NCBI GenBank assembly: GCA_001839685.1
Contig: MLAK01001370.1
Span: 111,311 to 175,310, forward strand
Length of the DNA: 64,000 bases
Direction of reading: 5' to 3'
Source of the DNA: Tritrichomonas foetus
Lineage: Eukaryota; Parabasalia; Tritrichomonadida; Tritrichomonadidae
Shown: positions 8,821 through 20,886 of the stretch, piece after piece
How positions within the stretch are numbered: the stretch's first letter is position 1
How the letters are laid out: each line of letters begins with the position of its first letter
Position numbers and translations under genes: made by a program
The notes under the pieces: generated by a model
Database searches by the model: none
The model's input: only the letters and a program-made list of their open reading frames with translations
Told to the model about the DNA's origin: nothing

Positions 8821-11800
8821 TTATTTATAAGAGAAAACTTGTGATTTGAGAATTCGGATATCTACATCTTTGCTTCTTACATTAAATACGATTGCGAAAT
8901 TATGAATCTCATTTGAACTACCTGAAGGAATATCTAATCTAATAGGTAAATTATTTTGAAGACTCAAAGTGTTTTCATCATATGGTCTTTCAGTAGCATA
9001 TACTTCATAACCTTCAGAAACATCGTTTTGATCAAGAGTCCAAATTGAATATCGATTATTTGTATATTTTAATGTATATTCATGATTTTCTCTTTGCGAT
9101 TTTAGATGAATAGGACCATTTTCATCTATTGCATCCCAATATACTTGTTTATAAAGGCCAGAATTGCGAAAATGTTCGAATAATTTCATCTGTCCAAGTA
9201 ACTCAATCTCCTGATTTTGAAGATCTGTATCAAAAACTTGAAGTTGTTCAGGACTCATTGAAAGGAAGAGATTAAGAAGATTGGAAGGAATTTTTGAAGA
9301 CAACTTATTCATTATTTTTGGAAATTCATGTCCAAGATTATTTTTTCGAATGACTCGAAGTAACTTTTCTCTAAGGCTCAAAAATGCTTGATCAGCTGAT
9401 GAATTTATATCACATTCCCTATTTATTACAAACTCATCAATACATTCAGCCAATTGGTGGCATGTTATTTTATTATCAATGAAATGACCATATATCTTTG
9501 AATGAGATAAAAGACTGTATACTCTTTTATCAGGGAAAAAGTTATCAAAAACTTCAACTAAGTCTTTAGGCGCATCTACATTATAAAAAATTTGATTTAA
9601 TTCACACATTATTCCAATTTGATTCGGGAAAATGCGTCCTTCTTTCGTATATTTGTATAAACGGTTAAGAAATGCAATTGCACCGTCGTTTCTTTCATCT
9701 AATATAACACACAAATGATTAAGTTTAAACTCAGAACCATCTTTATTTATCATATGATCAACAATATATTTGGCGGTTATTTGATTAATAAATCCGAATA
9801 AAGCAGGAGGATTACCAATAATTGGTATCGATTTTTGTGTGATATTAAACATTTTTTTGTATAATCCAAATATTTCTATTTGTTTTTGATGTTGTTCAGG
9901 AAATACACTTTCGTTTGGAATATATTTAATAAATGTTTTAGAGAATTCGAATTGATCGTCAAATTGCAAGTTTGCCAATTTTTGGCAAATTGATTCATCT
10001 AAATCATCAATTGTTAAGATTTTATCAGACTTTACATGATTAATGTTTTGATTTAACAGCTGTGACTTCACATCAATTGAACAATACCTATATACAAGTT
10101 CCTTAATTTCTTCGATTTGGATATTATCAAGAGAGAGTTCGTGTAAAAACATGAAATTACCTTTTTGATTAGGAATAATACATAATTCATCAATATTGAA
10201 ATGAATAGCATCTTTATAACTCAAAGCAATCTCTATAAAATCATTTATCCAAATACCAGTGATTTCATTAGTGATTCTTCCTAAATTTTCGAGTTCTGCG
10301 GCAATTAATGGTATAATTATCTTATCTACTTCTGACCACATTAAAAGACTTACATTCTCAAGAGGAATTGGATCTTGAATAACCTTATCAACAAAAATAT
10401 CATAAATAAACTGATGTATTTTCTTTCTTTTTGCATCACCTTTTAGAACATAATTCAATAAGAAGTAAACAAAATCTAGGATTGAAGATTTTTTCTTTTT
10501 ATCCAAGACTAATTCAGTCATTTTTTGGGAAATAACAAGAGATGCCTCAATGTTCCCTTCATCTTTGAAAAATTCATTGGATATTCGTGGATGAATATGT
10601 GTATTCTCCCAAAAAGTATTGAACTTGACTAATATATTCGTCATTAACGGGCAAATTGAAGATTTACTTTTAACACTCACATCTTTCTCTGGTTGTTCGC
10701 TGTATTTACATAAGCTTCCTTTAACATTTGGTATTATCTCATTTTTTTCTAGAAGAGTTTTGTCATATTCAATGCAGAAAGTGATGAGGTTATTGATGAA
10801 TCTAAATTGATCGATTTCTGATTTTATTTTTCCTTGTTTTAATGAATAAATTGTTCTAAGATTGGAAATGGTGGTCAAAACAGAACTAACAGTAATAAAT
10901 CCAAAGTCATCCCATAAATATTTATTCCATGAAACTGAATCTTCATACGAAACAGAATAGCTATATAAATCGATAACAATAGAATAAAATGCCTGGCTGT
11001 GTTTTTTCAAAGGAAACATGATCATTGGAATATTAGCTTCCTGACCTGTCTTAGGACCATCATTAGTCATGAAAATCTTCGAATTAAATAAAATTTGTTG
11101 TAGAGTTGGAATGAATACTGTTTTATACCAAACATTAGATGATAAAGGATTTTTGAGATACTTGGCAAGATAGAAATAATTTTTACCTTTCTTTTCACTA
11201 AGATACTTGACAAGTTCTTCAAATAATTTCACACTTTTAAGTAGTATCATTATGTTATTTGATCCTTCATTTCTTTGTTGCAAGTCAATTGTATTCGATG
11301 TATTAAATAGTGTGTCTCTTTCGATTGTGGTTTCAAAATTTGGACTATGAATCAACATAGGTGATCTAATATCTGCATTAAAAAGTGGAAAACTAGAATA
11401 CAAAGCTTGATTATCTGGTTCGATCATATTATAATCTTGATCAACTATGACTGCCACTGATATGTCAATATTTTGGAATTCCTTTGAAATGAAATCAGGT
11501 TTTTCATATGGGTCAGAAGACGAAAACACAACAAAATGATATTTTTGATGTAATTTATCATCTTTTGTACAATTTACAATTTTAAGATGTTCGGTAGACT
11601 CTTCTGTATCAAGTTGAAATCTAATTTTAGTTCCATTGTCATTAATTTCAATATATTCTATTGTAGGAGAAAATATTAGAACTTGTGGTGTGTACTCCAT
11701 CAAACTTTTTAATCCTTTTTTATATGCCTCATCAAATTTGGTGTTCTCACTCGGAATTTTTTGATATTTATATTTGGTGTAGTTAAAAGGAACTTTATAT

Positions 11801-14800
11801 TTTTTGTCACTAAGCAACATTTTTTCAAAGTTACGATTGAGTTCATTCTCTGTATTTCCATTTCTATTCATAGTAATAGAAAAACCAACTGGTTCCACTT
11901 TTGGTAATTCAGAATTAGGGAATAATTCACCAGTTGGAGTATATATATCACTTTCAATCTCAACTTCTTTCGATAAAAGATGTGTGGTGATAAATCCGGT
12001 ACCAAATCTTCCAACACATTCTGAACGAGTTTCTTTTCCTTCACTCATTCCAAAGAATAAAGCATATCTGGTTTCATTGGTGAATGGGGATCCATCATGT
12101 GTAAATGACACGAAATTACCACCAAATTCAAAATTCAATTTCACTTTTCCAATATTAGAAATTTCGATAGATTGTCCAGCACCTTGTTTTAATGAGTCTT
12201 TCGCGTTTTGAACAAGTTCCCATGGCCATCTCAAAAAATCATTTTCTTTGGGATCTTTTAGTTTCATTAGCTCATTTTTTATATTTGCCACATATAATTT
12301 CTTCATCCAAACGCCATTCATTCCAGAAAATAGTGATTTTGAGTCAAAAGAAGAGCTATGCAATTTTTCAAACAGCTGAAACCATTTTTTATTTTGTCGG
12401 ATATTCTCATCACTCATTGCTTTATCAAAAGCTTGATTAAGCAGCTNAAGAAATTNAAATTGNTTAATTTTTGNAATGTTAGTGTGTTTCACCNTTGGAT
12501 GNAGAACTTTGTTCTTGTCTTCAATCGCATGAGCAACTTCAATCATAAATTCTATATAAGGTTGTGGGATATCACCATAATCCAACAATTCTGTTGCTGT
12601 ATAAAAATCACCCTCTCGATTGGGAACAATTTTTCCTTCATTGGTAAATTGATATAGAATATTTAACATTTCCAAAGCCTGGCCTTCATCTAACATAAAT
12701 TTATCCATAAACGTAGATAATTTAGTGCATTGCTCCACTAAATTGGTAATATATTGAATTGAAAAAGTATTAATGGTCTTCCAAAAATTGGCTTCAATGC
12801 AATTAGTCGTTATCTGTGTAATGTTTTTGTTTATTAGNTGGAAAAATAGAGTGAAGAGGTTCTTTTGGCGTTTATGTAATTCATTGTTATTACTACCAGG
12901 AATTAATGAAATGATATATCCGGAAAATTTGAGTTTTGTTGATTCATTAATAGATTGAAATTTAGAATCAATAATATTTATATAGCTTGATAATGTAACT
13001 TTAGGGCATGTAATACTAGTGATTTCCGGATGTATTTCATTTTGGTGACAATCATAGTCAAAGCACTCATACAAAGCTTCAACAAAAAGTTGAGGCAAAT
13101 TGCTGATATTTTTAAGTTTGGATAATTTGTTAAGTTCTCCATAAATATTTGGTACAATTGAATATGCTTCAACACAATCATCTTTAACAAAAGGTAAAAA
13201 TTCGTTAATTATGCTTATATGTCTTTTAACATCGTTTATAGTATAATTTGAAATTTGTTTCATCATGCGTTGTAAAAGAACCTTATCTGATTCTTCCCAT
13301 AGCTTATTTGGTATTGATGTCACATAAATTGCTCTTCCTGTATATCCAAGAATGTATTGAGTAAATTTGTAGATTTTTTCTCTTGTTTGATTTCCTTTTA
13401 AAATGAAAGATGCCATTTTATACGATAAACTCTTATCGATCGAAATTTTGTCATTAATTGCCCTCAATGCATCATCAAAAGTATCTTCTGGTAGTTTAAT
13501 TAACCTAATATCTTTGTGCATATGGGTGTGATCCCATTCAATATTAAGCGAATTTAAAACTAAAAGTACTTCATCAGATACGTTTTTACATTCTTTAAAG
13601 TTTTTGGATTTTTTTTGACGCTGCAAAGTCAAATCAGGAATTAAAGGATATTGTTTCAAAAATTCTTTACAATTTTCATGAACAAATTTGAGGATTTTAT
13701 CATTGAACGCAATATCATTGCATTTTGTTTCCGAGGAATAATCTTGGATAAATTTTTCTGGATTGATTAAAGGCAATTCATCCCATAAATAATTTTCCCA
13801 TTCAATCGAGTCTTCGTAACACGCAATTTCGTGATTATCATAAAAAGTTGTTATGATATTATGAAATGTGTCCTTGTTTTTTGATAGATTCATATAATGT
13901 GGGAAGTATATGTCTTTAAATAGAGTTTTTTGGCCACTTACCACACGAACAATTGTTGAATTTAAAATAACATTTTTCAATTCGCCCAAAAAGCATTTAT
14001 TCCAAGTAATATCAAATGTTGTATAAGGTTGTATTGTTTCATCCTTTAAACCATCGGCTAAAACCGGCAAATTAGATATATTGGGAATATTTGAGACATA
14101 ATCGATCATTTTTTTAAATAAACATACGCTTTCCATGAGTATTATTCGATTAATTCCAGTGGTGGTCAGCTCATTTGTGAGTTCATTTTTATCTGATCCA
14201 TGTAAAACTAGGGCATTTCGTTCAATTGTTGGTTCAAAATCAGGACTATCAATGAAGAATGGTAATTTATGTTTTTGTGAGCCAATTAGCGGAAAACTAC
14301 AGTATAAGGATACTCTATCAGTATGATATTTCAGTCTGTTATCTTTATCAATTGGTAATGCAATGTTTATTGTTAATTCACGATATGTATGATAATAATT
14401 AGATAATTCTTCTGAGTATTTTTTCATTGTAAAGAATACAAATCTATCAATGTTGGTGCTATCTGTCTTTTGTATTTCACGAATTTCTCCCTCTTTGTTT
14501 TTGGCACAAAATGTTGATTGTTGGTGGTGGTCAATGATAGTAATACTATTGATTGTTGGGCAAAACAGTAAAACAAGTGACATATTTTCTCTTAAACTGT
14601 TAATACCGAGATCTCTACTCCTTGTAGCGATTGATGATCTCAGAGGATAATGAAACTTCGTTTCTCCAAATGGCTTATTATGATATTTTTTACTGGCTTC
14701 CATTTTATCAATTGATCTTTCAAAATCTTCGGCTGTTTTGCCTTCTCTATCGATTGTAACAGTAAAGCCATGCACTCTTTCATCATCAATGTAAACATCA

Positions 14801-17551
14801 CCTTGAACATTAACATTCTTTGATAGGGTGTGTGTTGTGAGAAATCCCGTTCCAAATCTTCCAGTACTTTCTTTGGCGGGACTTTCTTTACCTTCACTAT
14901 ACTTATAGAGCAAGCCTAGCATTGCTTCTGCCGTAAATGGCGCACCATTATGAATGAAATCTACATAATCATCAGTAAATTTAATTGTTATATCAACTGA
15001 TTTTTTTGCTGTATTGACAATTGAATCTTTGGCATTTTGAATTAGTTCATAAGGCCATCGAATCATATCATGTTCGTTTGGATTGTCTAATTCATTCAAT
15101 CTATTTTTGACATTGGAAATAAAGACTTTTTTTAATAAATTTCTTCTTGCTTTTTCTTCTGCTGTTGTAGGTGGAGAGAAAAATTTTTTAGATAAATTTT
15201 TATTTTGAAAATTCAGCTTTCTGACTGCTTCCATTATTTCATGATCATTTTCATGTTCATCATTTTCTAATACACGTTGTAATTCGGTTTGCATTTCTTT
15301 AAATATATAATTCATATCTGTACGTAATAAACATGGATTTATAATTCGCGAATCTGCAAGTTTAGCCCTTATATCATCATCTTTTTTCACAAGTGTCAGA
15401 AAATTGATTATATCAATTGGTATATTCTCACTTATTGATAAAGTATTAGCAGGTCTCATTTCGCCAAGTATATTTGGAACGTATCCACCATTCGACAAAT
15501 ATTTCCCTGATAAATTCAAAAAGTTAATAGCTTCAGATTCATTCTTAAAAATTTTACTGTGAAAATCTGAAAATTTTTTATAATTCTTTTCTTCTTGAAG
15601 AATCTGCGATTTTATGAAATTGTTCGCTAGGCTCCAAAATCTTTCATCATAGGAATTAATAGTAATAGTTTCTGGAAAATTTTGGCAAAACAATGAACTT
15701 ATTTTATACATGTCAATTTGAGTATGATAAATACTAACCATATCTTTTCGTGGAAGAAAACGAATAAGTGCAAGAGCCTTTTTGCGATCAACACTGTAAC
15801 TCATTGCGTTATTTATTGTTTCAATATAGTCATTAATTTGTGCTGTTTTATTAGGGGATATTTCTGTAATTGAAAGATGGATTAGTTCGTTATTAATATC
15901 ATACCCAAAAATATCCTTTAAAGTTTCAATAAAGGCGTTCGGAATATCACCAAGCTTTTTAAGTTGTTTTAAGTAGCAAAGAGTACGATTGTTATTTGGA
16001 ATAATTTGATAAGAATTGAACAGGTTTCTATCATGATTTTTCACAAATTTAATNACCTGATTAAAATANTGGATTGACATTTGTGGGTCAATGGAGCTTA
16101 GAAAACTCGATAATGTAATTGATGGAATAGAATCCCACAAATATCCATTCCATGCAATCGCATCATCATATTTGGGCACATTTTGATAAGTTTGTAATAT
16201 GATACTGTGAAATGATTGTTTATCTTCAATTCCATTGAATATTGGAAATAGTGCTTGCTTCAATATGCATGATTCATTTCCCGTTATGTTGATTATAATT
16301 TTATTTTCTAATTGTTTCTTGACTGAAATTACAAAGTTTGAATTATACCAATATGAATCGAAATTTTTAATATTTAATATATTGAGAATTCCATTGGTTA
16401 AATATTGAAGATTGCCATATTTTTGATTTTGAAGAAAACAAATTAATTTGGAAAATAGATTTAATGATTCTTTAAAAATCATCTTGTTAATTGCAACTTC
16501 ATTTGAATCAGCTCCATGATTAACGAATAACAATGATTGTCTTTCTGTATCAGGTTCAAAATCAGGTGAATTGAAGTAAAATGGAAGTTGGTGGTTTTCT
16601 GATCCAATTAAAGGAAAAGTGCAAAACAAGCATGTTTTTTTGGCATTAGAAATAATATTTTTGCTGGTTTGATCAACTTCAACGGCAATATTCATTCTTA
16701 AATTGCGATTAATAATTTTATTTTTTGTTGAAAATATATCAGAAAGTAATTTATTTGGGCTCTCATGTGAAAGCAATACAAATGTTTTGGTTTTAGTAAT
16801 TTGATTCAATTTATTTCGTGTTTCGAATGTATGCAAAGATATTGAATCTTGAAAATGTTTAACACTAACTTGCTCTATTGTTATTNACTCACCATTATTT
16901 ATTAAAGTGATTTTTCCAAGTGTGGGACAAAACAATAAAGTTTGCTCGATATTTTGATAAAATGATTTGATACCATGATCTTTAGCAAACTTATTGGTTT
17001 CTGACTTCAAAAGGTATTTAAATGTGGTCCACCCATTAGTCTCAATTCCAGATTGGTATTGATTTTTCATTCGCATAATACCATTATAAAGTTCTTCTTT
17101 AGTTTTTCCATCTCTATACATTGTTGTTTTAAAACCATTCACTGTTCTTTTATCAGATGAATAAATAGGTGCTGTAATTTCAATAACTTTAGATAATGTG
17201 TGAGTTGTCATGAATCCAGTGCCAAACCTTCCTGTACTTTCGGTTTTGTTTTTTTTTTTCGGAACTATATTTATACATTAATCCAGTAAAAGAACTCGAT
17301 GTAAAAGGTGCACCATTATGCTTGAAAATAACAAACTCATCGGTGCACTCAATTACTATATCGACTTTAGGTGAATTTGGTATATCAGAACGTGTATCTT
17401 TGGCATTTTGCAATAATTCCCAAACCCACCTTTGACAATCATTTTGGGAAGGATTTTCAAGTTCTCTGAGTCTGTTTGCAATACCTGCAACATAGAGATT
17501 GGAAATCAACTCATTCTCAGTATCCTGATTAAAAGGGGAGTCGTTGCTCAT
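8821..17551 (-). CDS. Giant sacsin-like protein with three Hsp90-type ATPase modules (one frameshift in the assembly)
   Basis: About 2910 codons in two frames: the first 100 or so codons (17551 to about 17260) and the remaining frame ending at 8821. Three copies of a sacsin/Nov-type GHKL ATPase are visible. The ATP-binding helix reads ELLQNAKDT (near 17410), ELIQNAKDS (near 15030) and ELVQNAKDS (near 12205). The next box is FKHNGAPF, FIHNGAPF and FTHDGSPF. The glycine lid is GRFGTGF near 17220, 14855 and 11995. Each module is preceded by a conserved lead such as VANIKNEL...RWPWEL and followed by about 700 residues of helical sequence. In sacsins these modules act in chaperone-like roles. The break is an 11-base T run at 17249-17259, one base out of phase, so probably a sequencing error. 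Several N positions give unknown residues. No UBL, J or HEPN domain was recognised. Confidence 0.82.
17249..17259 (-). other. Homopolymer T11 at the frameshift in the sacsin-like gene
   Basis: The gene reads in one frame up to the GLMYKYSSE region and in another from ESTGRFGTGF onward. The two frames meet at this run of 11 T. The same position in modules 2 and 3 is uninterrupted. The phase differs by one base, which points to a miscounted homopolymer rather than a functional break. Confidence 0.7.
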
Positions 17552-17967
17552 TTGCTAAACACCTAACACACAATTCTTGAATTGAAAAGTGAAATTAACA
17601 ATTTTTTCTGTCAAAAAAACATGAACCAATATGAGTCATGAAAATTGAATTGAGACAAAATTGACTACATTCAAATTTTACAGAACATTCAATTTAATTC
17701 AAATTTTAACTCAAATCGAATCCTCTTCCTCAGTCAATTCTACTGATCTATTTAGTCAAATACTCGCATACACATGGAATAAATGATCAAATAGTTAACA
17801 TATTTGCAAAACATCAACTTTATTCAATTTGATCATAAATTCACAACAAAATAGATGCTGAATGAATTTGGCTATTTAGGTTGTATATCAATAATTTAAT
17901 TAACTATCTGTTCCATTTATTGATAAACAACTTTAAAAATAGAATTCCTAAATATCAGATTATTTGA
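17552..17967. other. Intergenic, no gene seen
   Basis: A+T-rich gap between two minus-strand genes. It must hold the promoter of the sacsin-like gene and the 3' end of the karyopherin-like gene. I see no repeat or RNA gene. Confidence 0.5.
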
Positions 17968-20556
17968 TTAACTCTGCTCATACTCGATCAATTTTTGAAT
18001 TTCAATTTGCTCATATTCTGATAGCACATATCCCGTGCTTTTAATCACTTCAAAAAAGAATTCCCATTCATTCAAATTATCAATACGACATGGGAAGCAA
18101 CGAATTAATGTCAATGTATCAAACGTTGATGCATATGTTGTACGTTTATATCCATAAAAATTCTTTGAAGTTGAAATTGCTGCTCTGATACATTCTTCCC
18201 ATCTTTCTATTTTTCTCCTGGAAAGCTCCAATAGAATGAAAAAATGTGATTTTAACTCAGATTTATAAAATCCATTATTATATTCCCAAAATTCACCAAC
18301 GTTATGATTAATTAAAATATCAAGAACTTCATCATCGAACAAAGATAATGTAAAATCACCATTTACATGCATGGCATTAAAAATCACATAAAGAATAGCC
18401 GAATAATAGTTTGGAATAAATCCATTTTTCAATATATAAATTGCAAATTTAACCATTTCTATATATTCATTTCCAAAAACTTCAATAAAAGCCCCACAAA
18501 CCCTTAAAAGCGGCTCAATTCCAAATAAAACCATTTCTTTTTCAACCATAATTTTGTGAATAAATGTAGAAACAATGAAACAAATTGTTTGAACGAAAGC
18601 AGGTCGATTCATTAAATTTGATAAAGGATTCAAAAGTAAAGGATACACAATATTAATCACATATTGAGCAGTGTTAGAATTTCTTGATAAAAAGAATAAT
18701 AAAATATCAAATTGCTCATCTATTGGTGTATTAGTTTGAAAATTAAAGTAAGAAATAAAGTTAAATAATGAAAAATAAAAAATTTCATTTTTGATTTCAG
18801 TGAAAATATGCATGCATTGATTTAGACAATAAACAACAATTTCATCATTTACTTCATTTATTAATTTAATGATAGAATGAAAGGTTTCAGATAGACTGGT
18901 AGTACACATTTCATTAGGATCTTCTTGATGAACAAAACTTAAACAATTTTGAAATAAAGCAGCCACTATACTTTGAATAAGACTCGGTGAACAGTCATGA
19001 ATATGATTGACAATCTTAAGAATAATGTCAAGAGGCTTCCAGCAATTTGTAATTGCACTTAAAGTTAAAATTTTGGGAATAATATTATGTAATTCAAGTG
19101 ATTCCGATAAAGAAGAAAAAAGAAGTTGATGATGATTTAATAAATTTACTGCAGAAAGAGCAACAACAGGGTCTTGGGTAATATTTATACAATTAAAAGA
19201 TAGTTTGACTAAGTCTGATGTATCTATGAAATTGACAACAACATTAAATAAAAAGTATAGAAAAGAAGCTTGTAAAAACGGTGGATTATTCGAAATATTC
19301 ATTGCTTCAGAAAGAATAAAATCAATATCTGTCTTGTTTACATTATAAGGATTAATATTGCCTAATAAGAAAACTCGAGCTTCAAAATCTATTGGATCTG
19401 CTGGTTTTTGAGCCACAATTGAATAGAGCTCGGGTTTCTGTAAAATTTCAAAAGCGAGACATCCGCATAAACTTCGTTTTGATTTACAATATTTATCATT
19501 TTTTCTTGATTTGAAATAAAATGAAACAAATGAAGGGGAAGCTATCAAATCTTCCAAATCTTCTTGTGTTAATTTGGCAGAAGGAATTAAAATATTAGAA
19601 ATAAATTGAGGTGATTCGATTTCATTCATAAAATAACGAGATGAATATAATTGGTTGATTAAATTTAAAGCATTGCATTGAATAAATGAATCACTATTCG
19701 ATAATAAAAGTTGAATAGCATTATTAAAGAAATATGGAACTGAAACTTCATCAAATTCTGGTGTTTTATAATAAATTGTAAACAGAGTTGTGCATAATTT
19801 CAATAAACGACGAATTAATTGAGTTGAACAGGGAAATTTGGTTGGAAAATATCGGCAATAAGATTGAACAATAGAACAAATGGTTAATGTATCAAAATAA
19901 TTTTTAAGAATAATTGCATTTTTATTGATTAATTTTAATAAAAGATGTACTATGATGTTTGTTGAATTCGTAGTAAATTCATTAATTTCAGGTGCTTGAA
20001 AAATACCAATGATAATTGGAACGAGCTCATTAAATAAACAGGAAAAGAAATCATCTAACCTATCTTCAGAATCTTCATCTAAGTAATATTTAATAAAAAT
20101 TGAGAAAATTGCAAAGTTTGAAAGAAAATTTTTTTGTTCTTTTAAATTTAAAACTAAAAAAGGAAGTGTTTGAGTTTGAATAGAATGTAAAAAGGGCTCA
20201 TTTTTAAAACAACAAATATTAATTTGACGAAAACAATCAATTATATAAGCATGATGTATCTGAGGAACAGTAGAAAGTAAATTTATTAAAGTTGAAGGAA
20301 TCATTTTGGTGAAATTTTCGTCTATTGTCTTGCAATTTTCATATAAAAATTTAATAGTTGCTTTCAAAACAATCAGTAGTTGAATAAAAAGATTATTTTG
20401 GCTTTGAACTTCTGAATTAGAAATTAAACTTAATAAATATTCCAAGAATTGTGATTGACCAATAACAGTCATTATACAATTTGTTGCATTGATTCTTTTC
20501 TCTTCAATAGGACTATTTAAATCCAGAAACAAGCTTAATTCAATATGAAAATTCAT
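17968..20556 (-). CDS. Karyopherin (importin-beta/exportin)-like HEAT-repeat protein
   Basis: An 862-residue helical protein counted from the ATG at 20556; the codon before it is TTG and is not needed. The N-terminus (LFLDLNSPIEEKRINAT, then QFLEYLLSLI and a helix ending LLIVLKATIKFL) resembles the first two HEAT repeats of importin-beta family proteins. In that family a short 'D.....R..AE..L' helix is followed by helices that touch Ran. The remainder is a long series of amphipathic helices without charged repeats, membrane segments or catalytic motifs. The length is close to the family norm of 850-1100 residues. Its role would be nuclear transport, but the subfamily (importin 7/8, exportin or other) cannot be named. 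The alternative is another HEAT scaffold. An initiator-like motif lies 36 bases upstream. Confidence 0.6.
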   Translation of the reverse strand: MNFHIELSLFLDLNSPIEEKRINATNCIMTVIGQSQFLEYLLSLISNSEVQSQNNLFIQLLIVLKATIKFLYENCKTIDENFTKMIPSTLINLLSTVPQIHHAYIIDCFRQINICCFKNEPFLHSIQTQTLPFLVLNLKEQKNFLSNFAIFSIFIKYYLDEDSEDRLDDFFSCLFNELVPIIIGIFQAPEINEFTTNSTNIIVHLLLKLINKNAIILKNYFDTLTICSIVQSYCRYFPTKFPCSTQLIRRLLKLCTTLFTIYYKTPEFDEVSVPYFFNNAIQLLLSNSDSFIQCNALNLINQLYSSRYFMNEIESPQFISNILIPSAKLTQEDLEDLIASPSFVSFYFKSRKNDKYCKSKRSLCGCLAFEILQKPELYSIVAQKPADPIDFEARVFLLGNINPYNVNKTDIDFILSEAMNISNNPPFLQASFLYFLFNVVVNFIDTSDLVKLSFNCINITQDPVVALSAVNLLNHHQLLFSSLSESLELHNIIPKILTLSAITNCWKPLDIILKIVNHIHDCSPSLIQSIVAALFQNCLSFVHQEDPNEMCTTSLSETFHSIIKLINEVNDEIVVYCLNQCMHIFTEIKNEIFYFSLFNFISYFNFQTNTPIDEQFDILLFFLSRNSNTAQYVINIVYPLLLNPLSNLMNRPAFVQTICFIVSTFIHKIMVEKEMVLFGIEPLLRVCGAFIEVFGNEYIEMVKFAIYILKNGFIPNYYSAILYVIFNAMHVNGDFTLSLFDDEVLDILINHNVGEFWEYNNGFYKSELKSHFFILLELSRRKIERWEECIRAAISTSKNFYGYKRTTYASTFDTLTLIRCFPCRIDNLNEWEFFFEVIKSTGYVLSEYEQIEIQKLIEYEQS

Positions 20557-20584
20557 CAAAATAAATCACTTTGATCATTTCTGA

Positions 20585-20594
20585 CAAAAAGTGA
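20585..20594 (-). promoter_or_regulatory. Initiator-like element of the karyopherin-like gene
   Basis: On the minus strand the sequence reads TCACTTTTTG, with the A 36 bases upstream of the ATG at 20556. It is almost the same as the TCACTTTTTA element before the flavodiiron protein gene. Confidence 0.35.
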
Positions 20595-20886
20595 CACTTT
20601 CTTTCCTTAAAGTAATTAGTTACTTCTAATAACAAGGTAATACAACAATCAATCGCATAAGGAAAAACAAATTGTTCTCATTCAGAATTCATTTATGTCT
20701 AAAATTGGTAATTAATTGTTATTCCTCAAAATTAATGGAAATCGCATCTTCTTATCTCAACAATTTATTACCATGATTTGTATGCAAACCAAATAGAAAT
20801 CATCATTTCAAGAGATAAGAAAAATAAAAAAAGGAGAATTAAACTATTGAACTTTTTAATGGCTTTATTTACTCTTTATAAATCCT
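20595..20886. other. Intergenic, no gene seen
   Basis: A+T-rich region between the karyopherin-like promoter and the end of the flavodiiron protein gene. No features recognised. Confidence 0.45.
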
